Source: Psychrobacillus sp. FSL K6-4046 (GTDB taxonomy: Bacteria > Bacillota > Bacilli > Bacillales_A > Planococcaceae). From it: a stretch of DNA of 64,000 bases. This document shows, piece after piece, positions 16,356 to 25,850 of this stretch; the stretch's first letter is position 1; each line of letters opens with the position of its first letter. Both the position numbers and the translations under genes were made by a program. The DNA is taken from positions 1,729,312 to 1,793,311 of the forward strand of contig NZ_CP152020.1 in NCBI RefSeq assembly GCF_038624605.1, given 5' to 3'. The notes under the pieces are model-generated. The model made no database searches. It saw only the letters and a program-made list of their open reading frames with translations, and had not been told where the DNA came from.

Positions 16356-17708
16356 ATGGAGAATGCAGTATTATTATTAAAAAATGTTAATGTAGTAGAT
16401 GTAATTACTGGGAAAATTACTTATTCACATCTTCTTATCCAAAATGGCTATATTACTAGAATTTTTTCTGCCCACAAGCAGATTGGTAATATTCATAAAA
16501 AAGCGGTTATTTATGATTTGAAAAGAAAGTATGTAATACCAGGTTTAATTGATATGCACGTACATATGAAAAAGGATTATGCTCCTATTTTTACTGCAGC
16601 GGGCGTTACAACCGTTCGTAATACGGGCGGAAATGTTGGTGAATTAGAAAACCTAATACATGCGAATGACGGTGCACCAACACCAAGAGTTATTTCCTCA
16701 GATAGAATTATCGATGGACCACCTGGGTTGTGGGGTGAAAATAGTCCATGGAACATAAATGTAAATGATGCACAGAGTGCTAGAGCAGAGGTTAAAAGGC
16801 AGGTTGAAGCTGGTGCTGATTTCATTAAGGTGTATGGGTGGTTATCGAAAGAAATAATGGAAGTAGTCGTCGATGAAGCAAAAAAACATCAGAGAGAAGT
16901 CAGTTGTGATTTAATACATTCCGTAGATGTAACTGCAACGGATGCTGCTAAAATGGGTATTAAATGGAACGAGCATGCTTCAGGTATTTTAAAAGATCTT
17001 TTCCCAGAATGGACCATGCAAGCAAATGAAGACGTATGGAAGGATATTGACTGGGAGAATCCTGATGAGAAAAAGATTAGAGATGTTTGTAAAGTATTGG
17101 TGGAATATAATGTTGTGCTTTGTCCGACAATGGTTTTGTATGACCAAGCCAATTTAATGCGGAATTACTGGTATTCTGAAGAAAAGATAATGGACAAAAT
17201 TAAAGAGAATTCGGTGTTAATGCAGCATTGGAGACGCTTTATTGAAAATACAAGTTCATTGAGTATATTAGGAATGCAACATACCTTTAACAAAGCTATT
17301 ACCAAAGCTTATTTTGACTTAGGGGGCCTAGTGGTAGCTGGTACTGATACTCCTGCTGGTATTTTCACATTTCCTGGTATGGCGCTTCACAGAGAGCTAG
17401 AGCTATTCGTTAAAAATGGTCTATCTGAAATAGATGCGATAAGGACAGCTACAATAAATGCAGCAGATGCTCTTAATAGACAAGATATAGGAGTCATTCA
17501 AGAAGGAACAATTGCGGATATGGTAGTACTAGAAAAAAATCCTTTAAAAGACATACGTTGCACAAAAGAAATTCATAGTATTATTAAGGGAGGGACTGTA
17601 TATACGCAAGATGAATTACTTGAAAAAGTTCCTGTGGAGGAGAATATTAAAAAATCTGTAGAGGAATTTATGAATAGTTTTCTAGATACCAATTACAAAT
17701 CAGGCTAA
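16356..17708 (+). CDS. Metal-dependent amidohydrolase (imidazolonepropionase/prolidase-like)
   Basis: A 450-residue amidohydrolase-superfamily TIM-barrel enzyme. Metal ligands are visible in order: H68-V-H70 in IDMHVHMK, probable carboxylated lysine K158 in ADFIKVYG, H188 in DLIHSVD, H207 in NEHASG, and D331 in AGTDTPAG. The C-terminal composite domain ends with GTIADMVVLEKNPLKDI, as in Xaa-Pro dipeptidase-like and imidazolonepropionase-like members. Substrate uncertain. No signal peptide, so cytoplasmic. The start follows GGGAGAAAAGGA. Confidence 0.83.
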   Translation: MENAVLLLKNVNVVDVITGKITYSHLLIQNGYITRIFSAHKQIGNIHKKAVIYDLKRKYVIPGLIDMHVHMKKDYAPIFTAAGVTTVRNTGGNVGELENLIHANDGAPTPRVISSDRIIDGPPGLWGENSPWNINVNDAQSARAEVKRQVEAGADFIKVYGWLSKEIMEVVVDEAKKHQREVSCDLIHSVDVTATDAAKMGIKWNEHASGILKDLFPEWTMQANEDVWKDIDWENPDEKKIRDVCKVLVEYNVVLCPTMVLYDQANLMRNYWYSEEKIMDKIKENSVLMQHWRRFIENTSSLSILGMQHTFNKAITKAYFDLGGLVVAGTDTPAGIFTFPGMALHRELELFVKNGLSEIDAIRTATINAADALNRQDIGVIQEGTIADMVVLEKNPLKDIRCTKEIHSIIKGGTVYTQDELLEKVPVEENIKKSVEEFMNSFLDTNYKSG

Positions 17709-17734
17709 TCAAAAATAATAAGATAGAATCTTTG

Positions 17735-17771
17735 ACAGGAGCGGCAATTACTAAAGCCTCTCCTGTTTTTA
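17735..17771 (+). terminator. Terminator of the amidohydrolase gene
   Basis: ACAGGAG / CTCCTGT stem around an 18-base loop, followed by T5. Confidence 0.6.
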
Positions 17772-17914
17772 TATGCATTAAAATCTCGTAAACTCGCATC
17801 ATAATTGAAATCTATAATTTTTTGTGTACTAATCTCTTAAATTCACACATATATTCATATCTAAGTGATTTATTGGTATGTAATTATTTTAACTAATGAG
17901 TTTGGGGGAATCTA

Positions 17915-20509
17915 ATGAATATCACAGCATACTACCAAAAATCAGTTCAAGAAGTGATGAAAGAGTTTGACGTTACTCAACAAGGGTTATCAGATTATGA
18001 AGTACGACAAAGACATAAAGAGAATGGCTTCAATGAATTAGAGGAAGGTAAAAGGAAAAATGCCATACAAGTATTTTTAGAGCAGTTTAATGATTTTCTA
18101 GTCATCATTTTAATAGTTGCTGCTGCTATTTCTGCTTTTTTAGGAGAATTAGAAAGTTCAATAGTTATTGTAATAGTAATTGTATTAAATGCAGTTTTAG
18201 GGACGGTACAACATATTAAAGCGGAAAAATCATTAGATAGCTTAAAAGAAATGGCCGCTCCTATAGCTAAGGTGCTGAGGAATGGAGAAGTTATAAAAAT
18301 TCCATCCCGAGAGGTAGTGGTGGGAGACGTTCTCTATTTAGAAGTGGGAGATTATATTTGTGCAGATGGAAGAATGATGGAAAGCTATAGATTACAAGTA
18401 AATGAGAGTTCATTGACAGGTGAATCCGAAGCAATAGACAAAATTGAAGCTTTAATTGATAAAGAGGAGCTAGCAATTGGTGATAAGCGTAATATGGTCT
18501 TTTCAGGAAGTTTTGTTACGAATGGTAGAGGACGAGCTATAGTAACGTCCATTGGTATGGCGACTGAAATAGGCAAAATAGCTAATCTGTTACAAAATGC
18601 AAAAGAAAAGAAAACCCCCTTACAAATGAATTTGGATCACTTTGGAAAGAGATTGGCTATTGGCATTATCATTATATGCCTAATTATTTTGGGACTAGAC
18701 ATTCTTAGAGGCCGAGAGCTAGTAGATTCTTTCATGTTTGCGGTATCCTTAGCGGTAGCTGCTATTCCGGAAGCACTAAGTTCAATCGTCACCATAGTAC
18801 TTGCATTTGGTACACAGAAAATGGCAAAAGAAAATGCTATTATTCGAAAATTACGAGCAGCTGAAAGTTTAGGGAGTATCTCTGTCATTTGCACTGACAA
18901 AACTGGAACGCTTACACAAAATAAAATGACAGTCCAGCATATGTACGTAAATGAGCAAACTCTAAAAGCTGACAGAGCTAATATCAACAACGCACTCCAT
19001 AAAAATTTAATGAGCATGGCGTTGCTTTGTAATGATTCGATAAGTACTGAAGAAAAAGAAATTGGAGATCCAACAGAAATTGCCCTTTTGAATTGGAGTA
19101 AACTGTATAATTTTGATGAAGGGAACGTACGCCAACAATATTTCCGTGTAGGAGAAATGCCATTTGATTCTAATCGCAAGCTAATGAGTACGATTCATCG
19201 AATAAATAATCGATATATGATGATTACAAAAGGAGCAGTGGATGAGCTATTATCCCGAATAGTAAGAATGGAAACATCTACAGGCATTTCACCTATTAAC
19301 ATTGGGCAAATCGAAAGGATAAAACAAGCAAACCACCATTTTTCAAGCCAAGGTCTAAGAATCCTTGCGTTTGCTTATAAAGAAGTAGATTCCCCGATAG
19401 TAAACATGGAAATGGAGCAGGATCTCACGTTCATTGGATTAGTAGCTATGGTGGATCCCTTAAGACCAGAAACTAAACAAGCGGTAGAAGATTGTATTGC
19501 TGCAGGTATTAAGCCTGTTATGATTACTGGAGATCATAAGACTACCGCCACTGCTATAGCGAAAGAAATAGGGATAGTAGAAGGTCCTGATGAAGTGATG
19601 GAAGGGAAGGAAATAGAAAAATTATCGGATATAGAATTACAAGACATAGTCGAGAATGTCTCTGTATATGCACGAGTATCGCCTGAGCATAAAATTCGTA
19701 TAGTAGAAGCTTGGCAAGAAAAAGGTCACGTTGTAGCGATGACTGGTGACGGTGTAAATGATGGTCCAGCATTGAAGCAAGCGGACATAGGGGTTGCAAT
19801 GGGCATTACAGGTACAGAAGTTGCAAAGGATGCCTCTGCTATGATCTTGACTGATGATAATTTTTCAACCATAGTCAAAGCAGTTTCCAATGGGCGAAGT
19901 ATTTACACGAACATTACCAATTCCATTATGTTTTTGCTATCTGGTAACACTGGGGCTATCCTAGTTGTACTTTATGCAACCATTCTTGCTTTACCTGCTC
20001 CCTTTTTACCGGTTCATCTATTATTTATAAACTTGCTGACGGATAGTTTACCTGCCATTGCAATTGGTTTAGAGCCACACAATAAAAAAGTAATGAAAGA
20101 AAAGCCAAGGGACATTAAGGAACCGCTTCTTAATAAGAAGTTTGCTATACAGGTTGGATTGGAAGGCTTCCTCATCGCAGCAGTAACAATTATCGCCTTT
20201 CAAATAGGTTTGGCGACTGGCGATACAATGGTCGCGACTACTATGGCGTTTGCAACCTTATGCTTGTCACGATTATTTCATGGCTTCAATTGCCGATCAA
20301 AAGAGTCCATATTTAAAATTGGATTGTTTTCGAATATAACTGTTTGGATAGCTTTTCTAATTGGTGTCATTCTTTTGAACCTAGTTTTGATATTCGAGCT
20401 GTTTGATGTTGCCGCAATTAGTCGCTCTCAACTAGCGATGATCTATGGATTGGCTTTCGTACCATTTATAGTTATTCAAATAGATAGATTTTTCCTTGCT
20501 AAAAAATAA
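17915..20509 (+). CDS. Calcium-type P-type ATPase (P2 family)
   Basis: An 864-residue cation-transporting ATPase. In order: N-terminal cation ATPase domain, TM pairs at about 60-100 and 245-300, phosphorylation site D328 in CTDKTGTLT, nucleotide-binding domain, the hinge MTGDGVNDGPALKQADIGVAMG, and C-terminal TM helices. The TM4 ion site reads IPEAL (E286 retained; many SERCA-like pumps have PEGL). It resembles YloB-type Ca2+ or related Na+/Mn2+ pumps; ion specificity is not certain. A GGGGGAA site precedes the ATG. The metG leader promoter begins immediately after its stop. Confidence 0.9.
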   Translation: MNITAYYQKSVQEVMKEFDVTQQGLSDYEVRQRHKENGFNELEEGKRKNAIQVFLEQFNDFLVIILIVAAAISAFLGELESSIVIVIVIVLNAVLGTVQHIKAEKSLDSLKEMAAPIAKVLRNGEVIKIPSREVVVGDVLYLEVGDYICADGRMMESYRLQVNESSLTGESEAIDKIEALIDKEELAIGDKRNMVFSGSFVTNGRGRAIVTSIGMATEIGKIANLLQNAKEKKTPLQMNLDHFGKRLAIGIIIICLIILGLDILRGRELVDSFMFAVSLAVAAIPEALSSIVTIVLAFGTQKMAKENAIIRKLRAAESLGSISVICTDKTGTLTQNKMTVQHMYVNEQTLKADRANINNALHKNLMSMALLCNDSISTEEKEIGDPTEIALLNWSKLYNFDEGNVRQQYFRVGEMPFDSNRKLMSTIHRINNRYMMITKGAVDELLSRIVRMETSTGISPINIGQIERIKQANHHFSSQGLRILAFAYKEVDSPIVNMEMEQDLTFIGLVAMVDPLRPETKQAVEDCIAAGIKPVMITGDHKTTATAIAKEIGIVEGPDEVMEGKEIEKLSDIELQDIVENVSVYARVSPEHKIRIVEAWQEKGHVVAMTGDGVNDGPALKQADIGVAMGITGTEVAKDASAMILTDDNFSTIVKAVSNGRSIYTNITNSIMFLLSGNTGAILVVLYATILALPAPFLPVHLLFINLLTDSLPAIAIGLEPHNKKVMKEKPRDIKEPLLNKKFAIQVGLEGFLIAAVTIIAFQIGLATGDTMVATTMAFATLCLSRLFHGFNCRSKESIFKIGLFSNITVWIAFLIGVILLNLVLIFELFDVAAISRSQLAMIYGLAFVPFIVIQIDRFFLAKK

Positions 20510-20512
20510 ATA

Positions 20513-20542
20513 TTGATTTATGAGTGGAACATTTTGTATAAT
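20513..20542 (+). promoter_or_regulatory. Promoter of the T-box/metG unit
   Basis: TTGATT (20513-20518) and TATAAT (20537-20542) with 18-bp spacing, beginning three bases after the ATPase stop codon. Confidence 0.65.
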
Positions 20543-20549
20543 TCTAATA

Positions 20550-20842
20550 ATATAAAAAGGCGTTGAAGAGGAAAAGTAGAGTGATGATGTTATATAGAGA
20601 GCTTCTGGTGGTGGAAATGAGGCAAGCTAGTCATTCGAACATGATCTCGGAGCTTCGTACTGAACGTTAAACAACTAGTAGGATACGACAAGAGTTGGCA
20701 CTTGTTACCCATGTCAAAGTATAAAGGCTTTTTGCTATGTACTTATGGAGTCAAATGGTGTGAACCATTTGAGTATTAAGGTGGTACCACGAGATAACCT
20801 CGTCCTTATCGAAATTTCGATATGGATGAGGTTTTTTATTTT
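20550..20842 (+). ncRNA. T-box riboswitch (tRNA-Met responsive) controlling metG
   Basis: A leader with the hallmark T-box AAGGTGGTACCACG (20778-20791), which overlaps the antiterminator. A terminator stem follows, made of CCTCGTCC...TATCGAAA and TTTCGATA...GGATGAGG (20798-20831) with a T6 tail. Stem I begins around GCGTTGAAGAGGAAAAGTAG. The likely specifier codon is ATG at 20641-20643 in GAACATGATC, matching tRNA-Met. The TGGT bulge pairs with an ACCA tRNA end. Uncharged tRNA-Met should allow readthrough into metG. Confidence 0.93.
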
Positions 20843-20903
20843 GGCTGAAGATATTTAAAACTTATTGGCTAAAAAACTTAATGAAGAAAAGGGGAGAATT
20901 AAA

Positions 20904-22562
20904 ATGAACATTTTTATCGGAGGGGCATGGCCATATGCTAATGGATCCTTACATTTGGGTCACATTGCTGCCTTATTACCAGGCGACATTTTGGCGAGAT
21001 ATTATAGACAAAAGGGAGAGGAAGTATTGTATGTCTCTGGTAGCGACTGTAACGGTACTCCCATATCCATACGTGCTAATTCTGAAGGCGTTACAACGAA
21101 AGAAATAGCGGATAGATATCATAACGAGTTTAAAGAAACCTTTAATCGTCTGGGCTTTAGTTATGATATGTATACACGAACTGATAGTGATCATCATCAT
21201 AAAGTGGTTAGGCAAATCTTTTTAGAGCTATGGAAGAATGGTTATATTTACGAAAAGGAAATTGAGCAAATCTATTGTGAGTCAGATAATCAGTTTTTAC
21301 CTGACAGGTATGTGGAGGGGAGTTGCCCAAATTGCGGAAGCCGCGCAAGAGGGGACCAGTGTGATGCCTGCTCATTGATTTTAGACCCTATGGACTTAAC
21401 GAATAGAAGCTGCAAGCTATGTGGAAATGAGCCGACAGTTAAAGCTACAAAGCATTTATATTTTCAACTAAGCAGCTTTCAGGAGCAGCTAGAGAATTAT
21501 CTTACGTCTGCAAAAGCAAATCATGCGTGGCGAGAAAATGCAGTTCACCTGACCGAGCGATATTTAAATGAAGGCCTTCGAGATCGAGCGGCTTCAAGGG
21601 ATCTGCCAAATGGGGTAAGTATACCTATCGAAGGATACGAGGAAAAGAAAGTGTATGTATGGATAGAGGCTGTTTCCGGTTATTACTCAGCGAGTAAGGA
21701 ATGGGCGACTCTTAACCAAACGGATGAAAAAGAATTTTGGAATGAACAAACCATTTCCTATTATGTACATGGTAAAGATAACATCCCATTCCATACTGTT
21801 ATATGGCCAGCGATACTTAAAGGTATTCGTCAAGAAACACTTCCAACTCATATCATTTCCAACGAGTATTTAACGTTGGAAAAGAGAAAATTTTCGACTA
21901 GTCAAAAATGGGCAGTATGGGCTCCTTATTTTGTAGAGAAATATCATCCTGACTCCTTAAGATACTTTCTAACAAGCAATGCCCCCGAAAATAGAGACTC
22001 TGATTTTTCGTGGAGAGAATTTATTCACAGCCATAATGGGGAGCTACTCGGAGCATATGGAAACTTTATCAATCGCACATTAAAATTCATTGAAAAGTCC
22101 TTTGAAGGAACAATTCCTGATCGAGCAATAAATACAGAAATAGAAGAATCCACTTTAAACTTATACAGTGTGGTTGGTCAATTAATCGAAGGGGGTCATT
22201 TTAAATTAGCAATAGATTCTATCTTTTCATATATTCGTGAAGCGAATAGATTTTTTGACGTGCAAAAGCCGTGGATACAAGTAAAGGAAGATAGGGAAAG
22301 CTGCCTGGATACACTGGCAAGTTGCGTTTATATCATTGGAAATGTTGCTCAACTATTATCACCGTTCCTTCCTTTCTCAAGTGAGGAAGTACGAAAAATA
22401 TTAAAATTAGAAGAATTTCATTGGAAGCCAATAAAAGTAAAAGTAGATAACATAAGCAATATACAACCACTATTTGCAAGAATAGATCCTAGTACAATTC
22501 AAGAGGAAATTGATTATCTGGAAAAACAGTTAAAAAATGTATATGATAAAGGGTTGGGTTAA
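20904..22562 (+). CDS. metG: Methionyl-tRNA synthetase, MetG (zinc-knuckle) type
   Basis: Charges tRNA-Met. The class I HLGH motif lies at 17-20, the KMSKS-like loop is K329-F-S-T-S, and the connective peptide has cysteine pairs C141/C144, C153/C156 and C170/C173. That pattern is the E. coli MetG-like, multi-cysteine form rather than the B. subtilis MetS form. Some Bacilli carry such an enzyme as a second MetRS. The start is the ATG at 20904 after GGGGAG; the upstream in-frame TTG (20865) lacks a site. 552 residues with no C-terminal EMAP-type domain. The last seven codons and the TAA (22539-22562) lie inside a MITE end. Confidence 0.92.
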   Translation: MNIFIGGAWPYANGSLHLGHIAALLPGDILARYYRQKGEEVLYVSGSDCNGTPISIRANSEGVTTKEIADRYHNEFKETFNRLGFSYDMYTRTDSDHHHKVVRQIFLELWKNGYIYEKEIEQIYCESDNQFLPDRYVEGSCPNCGSRARGDQCDACSLILDPMDLTNRSCKLCGNEPTVKATKHLYFQLSSFQEQLENYLTSAKANHAWRENAVHLTERYLNEGLRDRAASRDLPNGVSIPIEGYEEKKVYVWIEAVSGYYSASKEWATLNQTDEKEFWNEQTISYYVHGKDNIPFHTVIWPAILKGIRQETLPTHIISNEYLTLEKRKFSTSQKWAVWAPYFVEKYHPDSLRYFLTSNAPENRDSDFSWREFIHSHNGELLGAYGNFINRTLKFIEKSFEGTIPDRAINTEIEESTLNLYSVVGQLIEGGHFKLAIDSIFSYIREANRFFDVQKPWIQVKEDRESCLDTLASCVYIIGNVAQLLSPFLPFSSEEVRKILKLEEFHWKPIKVKVDNISNIQPLFARIDPSTIQEEIDYLEKQLKNVYDKGLG

Positions 22563-22892
22563 TTTATGTGCAAAGAAATCTTAAATCAGAGAGTAGAATT
22601 GATTTCCGCGCCAGCCGGACGCTTTCCTCGGGATGAGCGATAAGCCATCACCCATCGCTTACGCGCGTGGTTGTGATGTCTTATCTGTCTCCCTCATCCC
22701 GTAGGAGTCGCCGTCTGGCGCTCCAATCAATAAATGGAACAGCTTTATCATCGAAACTATCACCAACCCAATTTCGTCATCTATTTAAAATTTTAATAGT
22801 AATCTGAATGTCCTTTTTATAATATTTACAGTCACTAAGTCACTATAATAAACAATTGTTAGTCAAAATCAACCATTAATTTTAACAAAGTT
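22539..22892 (+). mobile_element. MITE-like element, copy A
   Basis: A 354-bp repeat. The left end carries ATAAAGG-N3-GGTTAATTT and the right end, inverted, GTTAAAA-N6-GGTTGATTT, so the termini are imperfect inverted repeats. Flanks TAAAAAAT (22531-22538) and TAAAAAAA (22893-22900) look like an 8-bp target duplication with one change. The GC-rich core (about 22598-22731) is itself palindromic: outer arms near ATTGATT..GCGCCAG and CTGGCGC..AATCAAT, and inner arms GATAAGCCATCAC / GTGATGTCTTATC. The left terminus overlaps the metG 3' end. It has no transposase. Confidence 0.75.
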
Positions 22893-22981
22893 TAAAAAAA
22901 TTTAGATACACTAGAAGAAAGGTTTATTTCATATAAGGCAGTCTCCATCTTTTTTTATATGAATATTATGTTAAAATAAAA

Positions 22982-23311
22982 GGCCATGTTAAAGGCTAGG
23001 TTTGATTTATGATGTGTTCTAAGTCGGCAAGTAGATTTGATTTTCGCGCCAACCGGATGCTTTTCGTGGGGTGAGCGATAAGCCATCACCCATCGCTTTC
23101 GCGCGTGGTTGTGATGGCTTATCTGTCTCACTCATCCCACTGGAGTCGCCGTCTGGCGCTCCAATCAATAAATGGAGACCGGCTGCATATTTCTATTTAT
23201 TCACTCCTATAAACAAAGCCGTAAAATGACTCCAACACACTTTAAAAATTATTAGAGCAGTCATTTCAATTGTAAAGTCGGAATCAAAAGAACAATAACT
23301 TTTACATAGCT
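22982..23311 (+). mobile_element. MITE-like element, copy B
   Basis: A 330-bp copy in the same orientation as A. It starts GGCCATGTTAAAGG and ends with the inverse of AGCTATGTAAAAG. It is flanked by identical AAATAAAA octamers (22974-22981 and 23312-23319), though in AT-rich DNA. The core (about 23036-23169) is highly similar to copy A, and its left 60 bp match the inverted copy D rather than A. The right terminal repeat has lost part of its inner segment. Confidence 0.78.
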
Positions 23312-23372
23312 AAATAAAAAAATAATTAATTTATAGTAGTTTTTTCCATTTCCTTAAAATAGGGAGGTTAAT

Positions 23373-23840
23373 ATGAAGAAACCAGGTTCAATTCTGTTGT
23401 TATTATTATTTATACTGATGTTAACAGGGTGTAATTACGTAGAAGAAAAGAAAGCTGAAAATATTATTCAAAATTATTATCAAGCAATAATAGATGAGGA
23501 TTATGAGAAAGCATTTAAACAATTACATTTATATGATACAGAAGAGGGTAAGTTAGCTGGTAAAACTGACTTATCCGAACAGGAAGCAAAAGCTATATAT
23601 TTAGAAAAAATCAATCTCTTGGAAGAACAAAAGTATAAACTGAAAGACTTTGAAATTGTAGAGATCGAGTACGAAGACGGGCACTCATTCTGGCACCATA
23701 TCAAGCTTGAAGTAGAGCAGGATGGAGAAAAAAGTGAATGGAATGAAGTTGCTTACATTGTTAAAGGAAAGTTATTGATCGGTGAAAAAGATGACCCATA
23801 TGCAAAGTATCGAGATGGGAAAATGGTTTTTGAAGAATAG
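23373..23840 (+). CDS. Lipoprotein of unknown function
   Basis: 155 residues. A signal peptide with lipobox LTG-C precedes an acidic/lysine-rich helical region NYYQAIIDEDYEKAFKQLH, a pattern seen in small NTF2/DUF4878-like secreted domains. No catalytic motif is seen. AGGGAGG lies before the ATG. It stands alone downstream of two repeats. Function not recognised. Confidence 0.72.
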   Translation: MKKPGSILLLLLFILMLTGCNYVEEKKAENIIQNYYQAIIDEDYEKAFKQLHLYDTEEGKLAGKTDLSEQEAKAIYLEKINLLEEQKYKLKDFEIVEIEYEDGHSFWHHIKLEVEQDGEKSEWNEVAYIVKGKLLIGEKDDPYAKYRDGKMVFEE

Positions 23841-23992
23841 AAATAACCTGTTGGAAATACATATTCCAGCTAAGTTAAATGATGATACTTTATTTATATC
23901 TTGAATCTGAATTCATTTTTAGTAAGTCCTTTTACTTGAAGAAGACGGCTTATAAATTAAAATGAAAATAGATATAACTAGGAGGTATTCAT

Positions 23993-24466
23993 ATGTATCG
24001 TAAAACAGAAGATTTTATACAAGAATGGGCGATGTCAGCTGATGGTACAGTTAACGTTTTTAAAGCAATGACAGATGATAAGCTGAACCAAGCAATTGCA
24101 GAAAACCATAATACACTAGGATGGTTAGCTTGGCATTTAACGACAGCACCCATTTTTCTAGCTAAGCTAGCAAAAATTGACCTACCATCTGTTGGGAACC
24201 CTAAGGAAGTACCTGGATCAGTTGACACAATTGTCTCTTCTTATGAAACAATGGCAGATGCTTTTAAAGAGGCTGCAGCATCTCTAACGGATGCAGATTT
24301 GGTAGAGCAAGTACCTGCGTTTGGCACTTCTATTCCACGTGGTCAAATATTACGAAAAATCATAGATCATCAAACACATCATCGTGGTCAAATGACCGTT
24401 TTACTTCGCCAAGCAGGATTAGAGGTACCCGGAGTTATGGGACCTACAAAAGAACAACAGATGTAA
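23993..24466 (+). CDS. DinB-family (DfsB-like) metal-binding four-helix protein
   Basis: 157 residues with the DinB-superfamily pattern: a first histidine in LGWLAWHLTT and the C-terminal pair in DHQTHHRGQMTVLLRQAG. These three histidines typically bind Zn or Ni. Members are thiol-dependent transferases or damage-inducible proteins of unknown role. AGGAGG precedes the ATG at good spacing. No LexA box is seen upstream. Confidence 0.85.
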   Translation: MYRKTEDFIQEWAMSADGTVNVFKAMTDDKLNQAIAENHNTLGWLAWHLTTAPIFLAKLAKIDLPSVGNPKEVPGSVDTIVSSYETMADAFKEAAASLTDADLVEQVPAFGTSIPRGQILRKIIDHQTHHRGQMTVLLRQAGLEVPGVMGPTKEQQM

Positions 24467-24472
24467 AGAAGC

Positions 24473-24504
24473 CACCTTCATTTTAAAAATGAAGGTGTTT
24501 TTTT
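24473..24504 (+). terminator. Terminator of the DinB-family gene
   Basis: CACCTTCATTTT / AAAATGAAGGTG hairpin followed by T7. Confidence 0.9.
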
Positions 24505-24726
24505 GAGAGAATATATAGAGAGAAAACAGAAACCAGCCAGTTTAAGGTTGGTTATGAAAATGTGTTATAGGAAACCGCTAAATCTTCTTGGGGAATATAT
24601 TTTATATATCTAAAATTTTTAATGTACTGTTAATATAAGTGTTAAAGTTAGAGTAAATTATGAAGTCTAAATGATGTCGTAATTATAGTATTTACTCAAA
24701 CATTACTTTCTAAGGGAACTTTTAAA

Positions 24727-25129
24727 TTGAGTATAAAGTTCAACCCCTTTTTAAAAGAAGAGTTAACAGTTGAACACCTGCACTTTGCTTTACTCAAAGA
24801 AGACATAACTTTATAAGAATTAGTTATGTTTTATATGGATAGAATTGCAAAGTTTGATAAGAATGGTCCTAATCTTAATGTAATTATCGAGATAAATCCT
24901 CATGCTTTATTTATAGCAGAGGCTTTGCACTATGAAAGAAAGAAAGAAACAAGGCGTGAGAGGGTTATTACATGGGATTCCTGTTCTACTTAAAGATAAT
25001 ATTGAAACAAATGATTCTATGCATACAAGCGCTGGGTCACTTGCGCTAGAAAGCTACATTAGTAATCAAGATGCTTTCTTAGTTGATAAAGCTTCATCAA
25101 TCAATGAATTTTTTGGAAATAAATTCTAA
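24727..25129 (+). pseudogene. Amidase remnant (truncated, internal stop, frameshift)
   Basis: Three pieces read as the N-terminal quarter of an amidase-signature family enzyme. FNPFLKEELTVEHLHFALLK ends at a TAA in place of a sense codon, then ELVMFYMDRIAKFDKNGP continues in the same frame through EINPHALFIAEALHYERKK. After a frameshift in a GAAAGAAAGAAAG run (about 24935-24950) the frame continues VRGLLHGIPVLLKDNIET ... TSAGSLALE. The SSK/GGSS catalytic region and the C-terminus are gone; a normal amidase would be about 480 residues. Confidence 0.85.
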
Positions 25130-25202
25130 TAAATAGCGTATCATAGGCATATGTAGTTCAATTAAGTTTAATAGTAGAACAAAAAGAAAGGAGTAGGATA
25201 TT

Positions 25203-25382
25203 TTGTATCAAATTGCACAATTAGGAGTTTTATATAATCCAATACTAGCTGTAATTATTTGTGTAAACCTAGTTTCTATCTTGCATAAAGTTAGAGACAA
25301 CGAGGATACTTCTGTCAATACAATTGTAATAAGTGTATGTTCAGCGATTATCCTATTTTCAATTACGGCATTAGCTGAATAG
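25203..25382 (+). CDS. Small two-helix membrane protein (59 residues)
   Basis: TTG start nine bases after AAAGGAG (25187-25193). The product begins YQIAQLGVLYNPILAV after the initiator and has two hydrophobic segments separated by a charged turn (HKVRDNEDTS). It ends AITALAE-like (FSITALAE). Length, site and composition support a real small membrane gene. No family is recognised; a holin-like or regulatory peptide are guesses only. Confidence 0.6.
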   Translation: MYQIAQLGVLYNPILAVIICVNLVSILHKVRDNEDTSVNTIVISVCSAIILFSITALAE

Positions 25383-25514
25383 CGATTTACCAATCAAACA
25401 CAAAAAAATTCTTTACATGGATTGTAGCTACATGAGGCGATTTAAGTATGAATGTGGAGACAAATAAAACCATCACCCCACGGAAAGCGGAAATCAACTC
25501 TACTTTATTATAAA

Positions 25515-25850
25515 AGCTTTGTTAAAGTTATTGGTTGATTTTGACTAACAACTCTTTTTTATAGTAACTGTAAACATAAAAAAAGAACGTTCAAATCGCT
25601 ATTAATACCATAAATAGATGATGAAATTGGGGTTGGTGACACTTTTCAACTTTGTTTATGGAAATAAATTTATTAGCACTTATCGATACATTAAAGCTGT
25701 TCCCATTTATTGATTGGAGCACCAGACGGCGACTCCTACGGGATGAGTGAGACTTGGAAAGCGGTAACTCCTAGGTGATAAGCGCGTGGGAGAGGCTACA
25801 GGCTAAGGCAACGTGCCCCCAGGAAAGCGTTCGCTGAAGCGGAGAACAAC
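25515..25850 (-). mobile_element. MITE-like element, copy C (inverted, one end variant)
   Basis: The end at 25515 carries AGCTTTGTTAAAG-N6-GGTTGATTT, and the AT-rich arm matches copy A inverted (shared CACCAACCCCAATTTC-type segment). The core matches copies A, B and D for GGAGCACCAGACGGCGACTC and GGGATGAGTGAGAC, then diverges. It finishes with a different end type (AGGAAAGCGTTCGCTGAAGC) and no recognisable second terminal repeat. A further fragment of the usual core end (ACGGAAAGCGGAAATCAACT) lies just outside at about 25481-25500. Confidence 0.65.

Noticed and set aside
18637-19179. Long open frame opposite the P-type ATPase gene
   Set aside because: It is the antisense of a strongly conserved gene, with no ribosome binding site or family motif. 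The same holds for 3559-4032, 57974-58435 and 62884-63276.
20690-20710. TTGGCAC resembling a sigma-54 -24 element
   Set aside because: No GC at the -12 position, and it lies inside the T-box leader.
22593-22738. Core of copy A as a stand-alone regulatory RNA
   Set aside because: The homology continues into arms with terminal inverted repeats in several copies, so a mobile element explains it better. An RNA role remains possible but is unsupported.
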